In this document: one piece after another, positions 8,151-18,000 of the stretch
Numbering within the stretch: the stretch's first letter is position 1
Layout of the letters: every line of letters begins with the position of its first letter
NCBI GenBank assembly: GCA_040403495.1
Contig: JBBAKM010000007.1
Location: 1 to 64,000, forward strand
DNA: 64,000 nt
Direction of reading: 5' to 3'
Source of the DNA: JABMMZ01 sp040403495
Lineage (GTDB): Bacteria; Bacteroidota; Bacteroidia; NS11-12g; UBA955
Made by a program: the position numbers and the translations under genes
The notes under the pieces: model-generated
What the model was told of the DNA's origin: nothing
The model's input: the letters and a program-made list of their open reading frames with translations, nothing else
The model's database searches: none

Positions 8151-9132
8151 AAACTAAAGCAGAAAACAAAATAGTAGCAATAAGAGTGACCAAAACAATT
8201 AATTTCCTAACGGGATAAGCACGTTGTTCAGCCACATCGGCACCACTTACTGTAAATTTATTATTCAATGTTTCCTTAACATCCACTTCGGCTCTTTCAA
8301 ATTTGGCTTTCAGTGCCGAAAAACGCTCAAGCTCCAAAAGTAAAGTCTCCGACAAGGAAGTGAAATTACCACCATGCTGAGCTAAATTCTTCTGTTGTTC
8401 CATTAAGTCTAACACTTTGTTCATGTTTCCGGCAGCCCTAGCTTTGTATATTTCCTCAGACACAGCTCTGGTTTGTTCGATATAGTTTGTAACACCCTCC
8501 AAACCCAACTTATACATATCTTCCTTTATTTTATTAATTTCATTTTCTTTGGCAACCATTTGACGTTTAATAATTTCCAAAGCAGGAATAGCTACATCCA
8601 ATTGAATTTCGTTTTTGATAGAATCGTATAAATCTAAAATACCGTTCGCCATTTTGGCGGCCATTTCAGGATTTTCATCCATAACATCTACTTTTATAGA
8701 AAGGTATCTGGTTCTTGAAAACTTAAAATTTGAACTGATTTTTTCATTTAACCTTGTTTTTTTATAATTACTTTTCGGATCAATTTTGTAATGTTCCATC
8801 AGTTTGTAATTTCTAATTAAACGTTCTGTAAGCTTAGAAGATTGTAAAATTTGTAAAGCTTTTTCGGCTTCCTCTTCTGCACCAAACTCCAAAACATCCT
8901 TTTGTCTTTGGTTTAATTCTGCTAATAGTGCGTTACTAATGGAATTGTTAGTAGTTGGATAAAAAACAACTGTTGACTGATATTTAGGTGTAATCATAAA
9001 CGACACAACCGAAGAAATAACAATTGCCAAAATTGACAATACGATAAATTGTTTTCTCCATCTGTAAAAAAGAGAAATGACATCAGCAAAAGTTATTATA
9101 CCACTTGAAGGTTTTTCGAAAGAATTTTCCAT
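8110..9132 (-). CDS. Wzz-type polysaccharide chain-length determinant
   Basis: 340 residues with the Wzz layout: a short cytosolic start (MENSFEKPSS), a first membrane segment at about 24-46 preceded by FYRWRKQ, a long periplasmic part with coiled-coil character (about residues 175-270), and a second membrane segment near 310-330 followed by a few basic residues. It lacks the C-terminal tyrosine kinase domain found in Wzc. It would set the length of the polymer made by the neighbouring ligase/polymerase. The start at 9132 is preferred to an ATG 13 codons upstream because the upstream residues would add a second, odd hydrophobic stretch. Confidence 0.88.
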   Translation of the reverse strand: MENSFEKPSSGIITFADVISLFYRWRKQFIVLSILAIVISSVVSFMITPKYQSTVVFYPTTNNSISNALLAELNQRQKDVLEFGAEEEAEKALQILQSSKLTERLIRNYKLMEHYKIDPKSNYKKTRLNEKISSNFKFSRTRYLSIKVDVMDENPEMAAKMANGILDLYDSIKNEIQLDVAIPALEIIKRQMVAKENEINKIKEDMYKLGLEGVTNYIEQTRAVSEEIYKARAAGNMNKVLDLMEQQKNLAQHGGNFTSLSETLLLELERFSALKAKFERAEVDVKETLNNKFTVSGADVAEQRAYPVRKLIVLVTLIATILFSALVFAIYEKIQTTKSV

Positions 9133-9200
9133 GCTCAATAAATGAAACGCAAAAATAAGAATTTTAAGCAATTCTCAAGGCTAACTTAAATTAAAGTATT

Positions 9201-10640
9201 TTATTGTGCCTTATTTTTTAAGAAATTAACAAAAGTATGAGGATTTATTAACCTCAATAGAATAGATAAAAGGACAGAAAGGATGGCAAATAGACCCAAG
9301 CTTAGTACAGTATTACCAATTGCTTTTACAAAAAAGAAGACCCCAAACAGACAAATCACAAAAAGGATGTAACGCATTACTAGGTTGAATGATAACTTAA
9401 ATTGGTATAAATGAAAACATCTAAACAAACATAAAAGAGCAAATACACTTTGTGTTACCAATGTTGCAACCGCTGCACCTATAATATTGTAGTTGGGGAT
9501 AAGTATAAAGTTTAACAATAAATTAACCATTAAAGCGGTTGCTGCGAACAAAATCAGGTAATAAATATCCTTTTGAGCCGTTAATAAAGTGCTAAAAACA
9601 AAGATTAACGCCATTGGAATAAAACTAAGCATGATTATTTTGAATGTTTGTGAAGAATATTGCCACACTGCGACATCTGCATAATCATACATCATTTTCA
9701 TAATCCTTTCGTTGTAAAACATGGAACCCAACCCCACAACAAGTGCTGTTAACAACAAAATAGTCGTTGCGGTTTTGGTTAATGGCTTAACATCCTCATT
9801 CTTAGCTAATAATTTGGCAAACATAGGGAGAAGCAATCCTGCAAAAAGCATAGCAAACATGGAGGAGGCATCCAAAAAGCGATAACTCTGAGCGTACAAT
9901 GAAGAGTAATAATTGGGATTATCAAGAAGAATATTCATCAGCACAACGTCCACACGAGTGTACAATCCCATTAAAGCAAACAAAAGAGCAAAAGGGAGGC
10001 TTTTTCTGATAAGTAACTTCACTTCAGTTGTATTGACCTTATAGGACATTGCTTCAATTTGAGCATAATATTTAATATTGTAAAGCAGGGCAATAAGTAA
10101 TGTAACACACAATGCTAACAGTTGTGCCGATGCAAAATAATAAACATTAATCCATTGAAACCAATACAACAAGACACACAAAATAATTCCAAAAAACTTA
10201 TCACTCACTGACAAAAAACTATCAATCTTGTAATGATGAAGTCCGTTTATATTACTTCTAAAATACAATATAAAAGAAGTCACGATTTGACTTGCTCCCA
10301 CTATCATCAAAAGAGATACATTGACTTGTTTGGCCCATCCTAAAGAGAAAACAATAGCAAAATATATAAAAGATAAAATCAGTTTGAGACCAACCAATGT
10401 TTTTAGATTTTTTTTAAAAAACAATGGGTCAGATGCGACGTGAGTATTATTAAAACTTTGAATACCGATGTCTAGGAGAACCCCAAACACCAAAGACAAA
10501 TTGAGAACAATATAGTATTCGCCGTATGCAGTCCCCAATAAATTGTTGGCCATTCTATCTATCAATAAAATCCAAACAGGTTTAACAACCAAATTAAGAC
10601 CTTGTAACAGAAATAAATTTTTTAGAAATAATGACCTCAT
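9201..10640 (-). CDS. Oligosaccharide flippase family protein (Wzx-like, MOP superfamily)
   Basis: 479 residues with about 12-14 membrane segments spread over the whole length and almost no soluble domain, matching the polysaccharide biosynthesis/MATE-like flippases. It would move a lipid-linked glycan unit from the inner to the outer leaflet of the cytoplasmic membrane. It is the first gene of the operon with the Wzz-like and ligase genes (68 bases to Wzz), a typical Wzx/Wzy-type set. No glycosyltransferase or sugar-nucleotide genes are in the operon, so the glycan built here cannot be named. Confidence 0.88.
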   Translation of the reverse strand: MRSLFLKNLFLLQGLNLVVKPVWILLIDRMANNLLGTAYGEYYIVLNLSLVFGVLLDIGIQSFNNTHVASDPLFFKKNLKTLVGLKLILSFIYFAIVFSLGWAKQVNVSLLMIVGASQIVTSFILYFRSNINGLHHYKIDSFLSVSDKFFGIILCVLLYWFQWINVYYFASAQLLALCVTLLIALLYNIKYYAQIEAMSYKVNTTEVKLLIRKSLPFALLFALMGLYTRVDVVLMNILLDNPNYYSSLYAQSYRFLDASSMFAMLFAGLLLPMFAKLLAKNEDVKPLTKTATTILLLTALVVGLGSMFYNERIMKMMYDYADVAVWQYSSQTFKIIMLSFIPMALIFVFSTLLTAQKDIYYLILFAATALMVNLLLNFILIPNYNIIGAAVATLVTQSVFALLCLFRCFHLYQFKLSFNLVMRYILFVICLFGVFFFVKAIGNTVLSLGLFAILSVLLSILLRLINPHTFVNFLKNKAQ

Positions 10641-10754
10641 TAATTTTTACAAAAAAACAATAATTAATAGACATTTCAATGACAAATTATTTAAGTACAT
10701 TCATTGTAAGCATTCGATAAAACAAAGATTGATTTGATAATATCAAGGAAATAT

Positions 10755-10785
10755 TTTGATAATTTAAAATTATCGACTACATTTG
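10755..10785 (+). promoter_or_regulatory. Promoter of the bTHX gene
   Basis: TTTG (10755-10758), a 19-base spacer, then TACATTTG (10778-10785) match the Bacteroidota -33/-7 pair. The ATG follows 25 bases later. Confidence 0.7.
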
Positions 10786-10810
10786 CCAATAAACAACATA
10801 TAAAAATACC

Positions 10811-10996
10811 ATGGGAAGAGGAGATCAACGTACAAAAAAAGGTAAAATTACAGCTGGTACATACGGCGTAAGTAGACCTAGACCAGTTGCCAAAGCAACA
10901 CCGTCTAAAGCTGAAGCAAAAGCTGCTGCACCAAAAACAGTAAAAGTAAAAGCAGAGCCAAAAGCAAAAGCGAAAGCTAAAAAAACCAAAGATTAA
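10811..10996 (+). CDS. Small ribosomal subunit protein bTHX
   Basis: 61 residues. The start MGRGDQRTKKGKI followed by GTYGVSRPRP matches the bTHX family, a short basic protein that sits in the head of the 30S subunit and is well known in Thermus and Bacteroidota. The rest of the protein is an Ala/Lys/Pro-rich tail (KAEAKAAAPK, KAKAKAKKTKD), longer than in Thermus and probably disordered on the rRNA. The gene stands alone with its own promoter and a strong terminator directly after it. Confidence 0.92.
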   Translation: MGRGDQRTKKGKITAGTYGVSRPRPVAKATPSKAEAKAAAPKTVKVKAEPKAKAKAKKTKD

Positions 10997-11017
10997 TTTA
11001 AAGAACAAGCAACTATT

Positions 11018-11067
11018 AAAAAATGCTAAATTGGCTTCTATAAGATAGACCAATTTAGCATTTTTTT
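11018..11067 (+). terminator. Rho-independent terminator after bTHX
   Basis: A long perfect stem, AAATGCTAAATTGG (11021-11034) with CCAATTTAGCATTT (11050-11063), loop of 15 bases, then more T. The flanking A and T runs make it symmetric. It ends 10 bases before rluD. Confidence 0.92.
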
Positions 11068-11077
11068 ATTCATATAC

Positions 11078-12106
11078 ATGACCACACAAGATACCATCGA
11101 AGAAGAAGACATAGACCTATACGAACACCATCGATTTATTGCAGACAAGGGACAAACCCCTATGCGCTTAGATAAGTTCGTAACAATGAGAATTGAAAAT
11201 GCAACCAGAACGCGTGTTCAAAAAGGCATTGACCTTGGCAGTATTTTAGTTAATGACCGCCCTTCTAAAAGCAATTATGCGATTAAACCCCATGATATTG
11301 TTACTGTTGTTCTTCCTAATCCTCCGCGTAACCCCGAACTAATTCCCGAAAACATCCCGATAAACATCGTTTACGAAGACGATGAATTGTTGTTGGTTAA
11401 CAAAAATGCAGGTTTAGTGGTACACCCAGGTTTTAATAATTACTCAGGAACTTTAATCAATGCCTTGGTTTATCATTTCCAAAACCTACCTGCTTTCTCT
11501 TCGGATCAAAGGCCGGGACTAGTTCACCGTATTGACAAAGACACGAGTGGTTTATTAATTGTTGCCAAAACTGAGGATTCTATGGTTCACCTTGCAAAGC
11601 AATTTTTCGACCACAGCATCCAACGCATATACAAAGCCATCGTTTGGGGCGATTTGAAAAAAGACAGCGATACCATTGTTGGAAATATCGGTAGAGATGT
11701 TCGCGACCGTAGACTTTCTGCAGTGTTTGCAGACCCAGCTATTGGCAAACATGCCGTTACTCATTACCGAGTTTTAGAAAGATTTGGATTTTGTACCCTA
11801 ATAGAATGTCAGTTGGAAACTGGTCGAACACACCAAATTCGTGCACACATGAGACACATAGGTCATACGTTATTTGCTGATGATGCTTATGGCGGAAAAA
11901 AAGTAATGGTTCAAAGTAAAATGCCCAAGTTTGACACGTTTATCAACAATTGCTTTCAAATCCTGTCAAGACAAGCGTTGCATGCTCAAACGCTCGGTTT
12001 TATTCATCCACAAACCAAAGAGTTTATGAATTTTGAGACAGAATTACCCGAAGACATGAGTCAGTTATTAGACAAGTTTAGAACATATGTTCAGCAGAAT
12101 TATTAA
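11078..12106 (+). CDS. rluD: RluD-type 23S rRNA pseudouridine synthase
   Basis: 342 residues. An S4 RNA-binding domain (about 29-90, MRLDKFVTMRIENATRTRVQ region) precedes the RluA-family catalytic domain with HRIDKDTSG at 150-158, where Asp153 is the catalytic aspartate. The later block GRTHQIRAHMRHIGH is also present. The S4 plus RluA layout and length match RluD, which modifies helix 69 of 23S rRNA (uridines 1911, 1915 and 1917 in E. coli). RluC has the same layout, so the exact target is inferred. It converges on cinA, with a 4-base overlap of the two stop regions. Confidence 0.9.
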   Translation: MTTQDTIEEEDIDLYEHHRFIADKGQTPMRLDKFVTMRIENATRTRVQKGIDLGSILVNDRPSKSNYAIKPHDIVTVVLPNPPRNPELIPENIPINIVYEDDELLLVNKNAGLVVHPGFNNYSGTLINALVYHFQNLPAFSSDQRPGLVHRIDKDTSGLLIVAKTEDSMVHLAKQFFDHSIQRIYKAIVWGDLKKDSDTIVGNIGRDVRDRRLSAVFADPAIGKHAVTHYRVLERFGFCTLIECQLETGRTHQIRAHMRHIGHTLFADDAYGGKKVMVQSKMPKFDTFINNCFQILSRQALHAQTLGFIHPQTKEFMNFETELPEDMSQLLDKFRTYVQQNY

Positions 12107-13344
12107 TTAGAAAGCACCAATTCTCGCAGCATAGCAAGGGCCATATTACTCGACCTTCCTATTACATTACTTCTGTCACCTATAAAGTGAAAGGTTTGCA
12201 CTATGGTTTTTTGTGCCGATGACACCCCTATAACTACTGTACCAACTGGTTTTTCCTCACTGCCCCCACCCGGACCAGCAATCCCTGACACGGCAATTGA
12301 AAAATCTGTTTGTAATCTTTCCCTCACACCATTTGCCATTTGTTCTACAACAGGTTCACTAACCGCTCCTACAGTTTCAAACAAAATGGACTCAACGCCT
12401 AATTGATGGTGTTTTACTGAATTACTATAACTTACCACAGACCCTACAAAAAACTGAGAAGCGCCTGACAATTGGGTTAACTGTTGAGAAATAAATCCTC
12501 CTGTACAACTCTCAGCAATACTCAAGGTATAATGGTTTTTGATAAGCAATTGTGAAACTATTTCAGGAAAGGTTAAATCATTTTCTGCAATTACCCCTTC
12601 TTTTATAATCTCCTTTATTTTGTTTGCATATATTTCAATTTCATCTACAATAGAGCCATCATGAGAACTAGCGCCGGTCAACCTCAATCTCACCACATTC
12701 AGATTAGGTAAGTATGCAAGCTTTATAGTTGGAGGCAATGACTCTTCCACCTCTTTAATTTTTAAAGCCAATAAAGATTCAGGAATATTAAAGGTAACCA
12801 TTGTTTTGTAATACAATGGAGACTGAGAAAATTTTTCCTTGATGAGTGGCAATGCTTTTAATTCAAAAATACGTTTCATTTCATAAGGCACGCCTGGTAA
12901 ACTTATAATAACGGCGCCCTCTTTTTCGAACCACATTCCGGGAGCTGTTCCCCATTCATTGTATAGCGTTACACAAGATTCGGGCAATTCGGCTTGCATT
13001 ACATTAATTTCGAGCATTTTACGACTTCTTTTTTCGAAAAAAAGCTCCAACTGCTGAACTACACCTTGGTCGATTCGCCAACCGGTATTGAAAAACTTAG
13101 CCAAAGTTTTTTTAGTAATGTCATCCTTAGTTGGCCCAAGACCTCCTGTTAAAATAATTAATTGAGACCTTTTTAAACTTTCGGCTAATTGGTGTATTAT
13201 ATCTTCTTCGGTGTCACTGATACATGTCTTACATTTAACTTCAATATTGTTCTTAAACAACAATTGCCCCAACCAAGCACTGTTTGTGTCAACCACTTGA
13301 CCAAGCAGTAATTCATCCCCTATCGTTATTATTTCAGCTTTCAT
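12103..13344 (-). CDS. cinA: CinA-family protein (competence/damage-inducible protein A)
   Basis: 413 residues, full length for two-domain CinA. The N-terminal MoaB/MogA-like domain begins MKAEIITIGDELLLGQVVDTN and contains LTGGLGPTKDD. The C-terminal domain has SIAESCTGGFISQQLT and AVSGIAGPGGGSEEKPVGTV, the nicotinamide-nucleotide amidase region that recycles NMN made by bacterial DNA ligase. The N-terminal domain has ADP-ribose pyrophosphatase activity in some homologues. It is a single gene between rluD and a CHU_C protein, and a direct role in DNA uptake is not implied. Confidence 0.94.
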   Translation of the reverse strand: MKAEIITIGDELLLGQVVDTNSAWLGQLLFKNNIEVKCKTCISDTEEDIIHQLAESLKRSQLIILTGGLGPTKDDITKKTLAKFFNTGWRIDQGVVQQLELFFEKRSRKMLEINVMQAELPESCVTLYNEWGTAPGMWFEKEGAVIISLPGVPYEMKRIFELKALPLIKEKFSQSPLYYKTMVTFNIPESLLALKIKEVEESLPPTIKLAYLPNLNVVRLRLTGASSHDGSIVDEIEIYANKIKEIIKEGVIAENDLTFPEIVSQLLIKNHYTLSIAESCTGGFISQQLTQLSGASQFFVGSVVSYSNSVKHHQLGVESILFETVGAVSEPVVEQMANGVRERLQTDFSIAVSGIAGPGGGSEEKPVGTVVIGVSSAQKTIVQTFHFIGDRSNVIGRSSNMALAMLRELVLSN

Positions 13345-13391
13345 TTCAATTGCAAATATTCATTAATTAATTCATTTAACAATTAACTTAA

Positions 13392-13423
13392 TTTGGGGAA
13401 TTTGAATTAATGTCATAAATTTG
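13392..13423 (+). promoter_or_regulatory. Promoter of the CHU_C surface protein gene
   Basis: TTTG (13392-13395), a 20-base spacer and TAAATTTG (13416-13423) fit the Bacteroidota consensus, 14 bases before the ATG at 13438. Confidence 0.65.
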
Positions 13424-13437
13424 TTTATCAAGATTGT

Positions 13438-14913
13438 ATGAGGCTAAGATTATTTGCATATTTAATATTTTTTGTTCAAATACAATCTATTGATTTAAAG
13501 GCTCAATGTGATAAATCTGTTGTACCACCAACAACTATAAATACCATCTTCATCACTCACAATTACACAGGCGATGTCACTTTTTATACCTCAGCATTTA
13601 GTTCTAATTGTGTTACAGGCACTGTCACTACCCCTCCTAATTCTGTTTGGTTAGGAAGAAATGGCTCATTTAAATACACCCTAAATTTTAGTAAAAATGT
13701 CAATGATTTGGTTATTGTTATAACTGGAACAGGGCAAACAGCCAATGAAAACTTTATATTCACAACAAACAAAGGAAATCCAACAATAACAAGTAGCAAT
13801 AATTGCTTAACAAGGATTGTTGGAAATGTAATTTTAAGCGGTAGTCCAAATAACTCAGGAGCTTCAGCAAGTGCTAGAGGTGGTGGTGGTGGCATTTTTA
13901 CAATTTCTAATAACACTGCATTTAACTCCCTCACAATTTCAGGAGATGGAGGTCAAAATGGTTCTTTATTAGCGTTATGTAGCAGTTCTGTCGTTGAAGT
14001 TGAAAAAAAATCTTACTTTACACAAACTATTTATCGCTGTCCCAATTCCCCATTTACATTTGGCAACAAAACATACCTATTACCAGGAAAATACATTGAC
14101 ACTTTAGTTAATTATTTAGATGATGATTCCATAGTTACCACTCATTTATTTCATCATCCTAGCTATGAACAAAATATATACAAAACAATTTGCGAAGGAG
14201 ACACGTTTAAAACCGGCTTAAACCTATACACGCAAGAAGGTGTCTATAACCAAAATTTTTTAAGTAGATTTGGATGTGACTCTATTGTTAAACTCAACTT
14301 AAAAGTAAGCCCCAAATCAACAGAAAACATAGAATTTACAATTTGTGATGGGGATACATTATTGTTAAACAACAAAGTCTATTTAAATGAAGGATTATTT
14401 CAAGATACTTTATTAAATTTCAGAGGTTGTGACTCTTTACTAAACATTGCAATTAATCAGATTGAAAAATCATACTACACATACAATTACTTCATCTGTC
14501 CCGAGGATACCGTTATTCACAACAATCAAATTTTCACAGATATAGGAGAAACAATTGAAATATTAAAATCATACCGAAATTGCGATTCCATAGTAAGTGT
14601 AAAAGTACAATTATTACCCAAGCTAAACGAGTGTAAAGATGCCACTTTTTTCATTCCAACAGCATTTAGTCCAAATAGTGACGGACACAATGATGTATTT
14701 AAAATAGAAGGTGAACACATTAAAGAAATAGAAATGATGATTTTTAACCGTTGGGGCGAAATATTATTCCAAAAAACAGACCAATCGGCCCAATGGGATG
14801 GATATTATCAACAAGAAATTTGTCAAGATGGATTGTACTTTTATCAAGTAAAAATAAAAGCCAATAACCTCAAAATCTACTACAAAAACGGCACAATTCA
14901 TTTGATAAAATAA
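13438..14913 (+). CDS. Secreted surface protein with CHU_C (gliding-associated) C-terminal domain
   Basis: 491 residues. A signal peptide (about 1-22, LFAYLIFFVQIQSIDLKAQ) is followed by a Thr/Asn-rich domain with a glycine run near 145. Then come four diverged repeats of about 65-75 residues (roughly 200-390), each with an early C-x-(D/N) turn and a late GCDS or CDS/DDS element. The last ~90 residues, from FFIPTAFSPNSDGHNDVF through NRWGE, WDG and DGLYFYQV, form a CHU_C domain, the type B signal for T9SS export. The product is expected on the cell surface, exported through the SprA pore encoded at 50-57 kb. The four repeats suggest an adhesin-like stalk, but no ligand can be named. Confidence 0.88.
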   Translation: MRLRLFAYLIFFVQIQSIDLKAQCDKSVVPPTTINTIFITHNYTGDVTFYTSAFSSNCVTGTVTTPPNSVWLGRNGSFKYTLNFSKNVNDLVIVITGTGQTANENFIFTTNKGNPTITSSNNCLTRIVGNVILSGSPNNSGASASARGGGGGIFTISNNTAFNSLTISGDGGQNGSLLALCSSSVVEVEKKSYFTQTIYRCPNSPFTFGNKTYLLPGKYIDTLVNYLDDDSIVTTHLFHHPSYEQNIYKTICEGDTFKTGLNLYTQEGVYNQNFLSRFGCDSIVKLNLKVSPKSTENIEFTICDGDTLLLNNKVYLNEGLFQDTLLNFRGCDSLLNIAINQIEKSYYTYNYFICPEDTVIHNNQIFTDIGETIEILKSYRNCDSIVSVKVQLLPKLNECKDATFFIPTAFSPNSDGHNDVFKIEGEHIKEIEMMIFNRWGEILFQKTDQSAQWDGYYQQEICQDGLYFYQVKIKANNLKIYYKNGTIHLIK

Positions 14914-15034
14914 GTTGCTTAATAGTAAAAATAGGTTCAAATAAAGCAAACAAAAGACAGGCTAGAAACTTGCTCTTTTTTATCAACAATTCTATAAAAT
15001 TAATCTCAAAACCTTAATTTTACGGAATCAAATT

Positions 15035-18000
15035 ATGCCCGAATTCGTCCATTTACACAACCACACTCAATACTCTTTGTTAGACGGAGCTGCCTCTATC
15101 AGCAAACTCTATAAAAAAGCGGTTCAAGACAATCAGAAAGCAATTGCAATTACCGACCACGGCAATATGTTTGGGGCTTTCCAGTTTGTGGCAGAAGCAA
15201 CTAAATATAACAAAAATGGAGAAGTTATTAAACCAATTGTTGGATGTGAGTTTTATGTTTCAGAAGATAGATTTAGAAAAAATTTTACCAAAGACGACAA
15301 AGATGTAAGATACCACCAATTGCTTTTGGCTAAAAATGCAACTGGATATAAAAACATATCAAAACTGTGTTCATTGGGTTATTTGGAAGGGATGTATGGC
15401 AAATATCCAAGAATCGATAAAGCCCTAATTGCTGAATATCACGAGGGATTGATTGCCACTTCTTGCTGTTTGGGGGCTATTATTCCAAGAACCATCCTTA
15501 AAAAAGGTGAAGCTGCCGCAGAAGAAGAATTAAAATGGTGGTTGGATGTTTTTGGAGAAGATTTTTACATTGAAATACAAAGACATCAGTTGAACGATGA
15601 AATTATCGTAAACGATACGTTGATGAAGTTTGCCAACAAATACCAAATTAAAGTTATAGCAACCAATGATTCCCATTATGTTGATGAGGCTGATGCCAAT
15701 GCTCATGATATATTGTTGTGTATAAACACCAACGAAAAACTAAACACTCCCAAAATTATAGACTACGGGGATGAGGAAACAAGTACAAAAGGACGACGAT
15801 TTGCTTTCCCTAACGACCAATTTTATTTTAAAACCCAAGCACAAATGAATGTGCTGTTTAGCGATATCCCCGAGTCGCTCGACAATACTTTAGAAATAGT
15901 TTCAAAAATAGAAACGCTCGACTTAAAAAAGGAAATTCTACTTCCTAACTTCCCAATTCCTGACTCCTTTAAAACCCATACCACTTCGCTCAAAATTGAC
16001 GAAAAAACCACGCTTGAGCCTGATGTGCTAAACCAATGGGAATATCTAAAAGACTTGACTTTTAAAGGCGCCAAAAAAAGATATACTGATATTACTCCCG
16101 AAGTGGAAGAACGATTGACTTTTGAACTCGACATTATCCGAAAAATGGGGTTTGCTGGATATTTCCTTATCGTTTCGGATTTCATTAGAGCAGGAAAAGA
16201 TTTGGGCGTTATCGTTGGCCCGGGACGTGGTTCTGCTGCAGGAAGTGCCGTTGCTTATTGCATTGGAATTACCAGTATTGACCCCATTAAGTACGACTTA
16301 CTATTTGAGCGTTTCCTGAATCCCGACCGTAAATCAATGCCCGATATAGATACCGATTTTGATGACGAGGGAAGACAAAAAGTAATAGATTATGTGGTTG
16401 AAAAATACGGCAAATCGCAAGTTGCTCAAATTGTTACTTATGGTAAAATGGCAGCAAAAATGAGTGTCAAAGATGTGGCTCGTGTTATGGATTTCTCGAT
16501 GGAAGAATCCAACCATTTAACCAAATTGTTTCCAACCAAACCAATTGGTATTACCCTTAAACAAATTTTACATGCTAAAATTGAGGGTGCCGAAGAGGTT
16601 ATAGAAAACGAAGACCCTGATGCTGAAGGAGATACTGCAGAGATAGAAAACAAAGACACTATCGTTATTCGTAGAGAGGAGGTACAAGGCATAATGCAAC
16701 TTCGAGAGTATTACAATGACAAGCAAAACACCAATGGAGAAGTGTTGCGACAAGCTGAATTACTCGAGGGTTCTGTAAGAAACACAGGAGTACACGCTGC
16801 GGGTATCATCATTGCCCCAAAAGATTTAAAGGAAATTCTACCCGTTGCTATTTCAAAAGATTCTGAGTTATACCTAACCCAATACGATGGAAAAGTGGTA
16901 GAAGATGCCGGTGTTATTAAAATGGACTTTTTGGGACTTAAAACCCTATCTATTCTAAAAACAGCGGTTGATATTATCAAAATGAACAGGGGCATAGAAA
17001 TAGATATAGAAACGCTCCCACTTGATGATGAACTAACATATCAACTGTACCAAAAAGGCGAAACCAATAGTACTTTTCAGTTTGAAAGTGTGGGGATGCA
17101 GAAATACTTGAGAGAATTAAAACCCGATAAATTCGAAGATTTAATTGCTATGAACGCCTTATACAGGCCGGGACCAATGGAGTACATTCCTTTGTATATT
17201 AAAAGGAAACACGGTTTGGAAGAGATTAACTACGACATCCCTGAGCTCGAAGACCATCTCAAAGACACTTATGGTATTACTGTTTACCAAGAGCAGGTGA
17301 TGCTTCTGAGTCAGTCCTTGGCAGGATTTTCAAAAGGGAAAGCTGACATATTGAGAAAAGCAATGGGTAAAAAGAACCTCAATGACTTAATGAAATTGAA
17401 GGATGATTTTATGAAGGGTATCAAAGAAAGAAACTTAGATGCCAACCGTTGTGAAAAAATTTGGAAAGATTGGGAATCCTTCGCCTCTTATGCTTTTAAC
17501 AAATCACACTCAACTTGTTATGCTTTTGTAGCCTATCAAACGGGTTATCTGAAAGCGCATTATCCTGCTGAATTTATGGCATCGGTTCTTTCAAACAACA
17601 CGAATAACCTTGAAAAACTAAGCTTTCACATGGAAGAATGCAAACGAATGGGCGTTCCTGTGTTAGGTCCTGATGTGAATGAGAGTCACATTCAATTTAC
17701 AGTAAATTCAAAGGGTGAAATCCGTTTTGGTTTATGCGCAATTAAAGGAGTAGGTGATGGACCAGCCTTTAATATCATAGAAGAAAGAGAGAAAAATGGA
17801 CCTTATAAAAGTATATTTGATTTAACTTCACGTTGCAATTTGCGAAATGTCAATAAAAAAACATTAGAGTCATTGGTAAAGGCAGGTGCTTTTGATTTTG
17901 ACCCAACCTACCACAAAGCTCAATACATAACTGAAATGGGAGGTACTACAGGATTAGAAACCGCTTTGAAATATGGAATCAATTTTCAGGCTTTACAAAA

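Noticed and set aside
10691..11053. 120-codon frame on the minus strand across the bTHX gene
   Set aside because: It is the antisense of the Ala/Lys-rich bTHX tail and its terminator, with a Phe/Cys-rich translation typical of such shadows.
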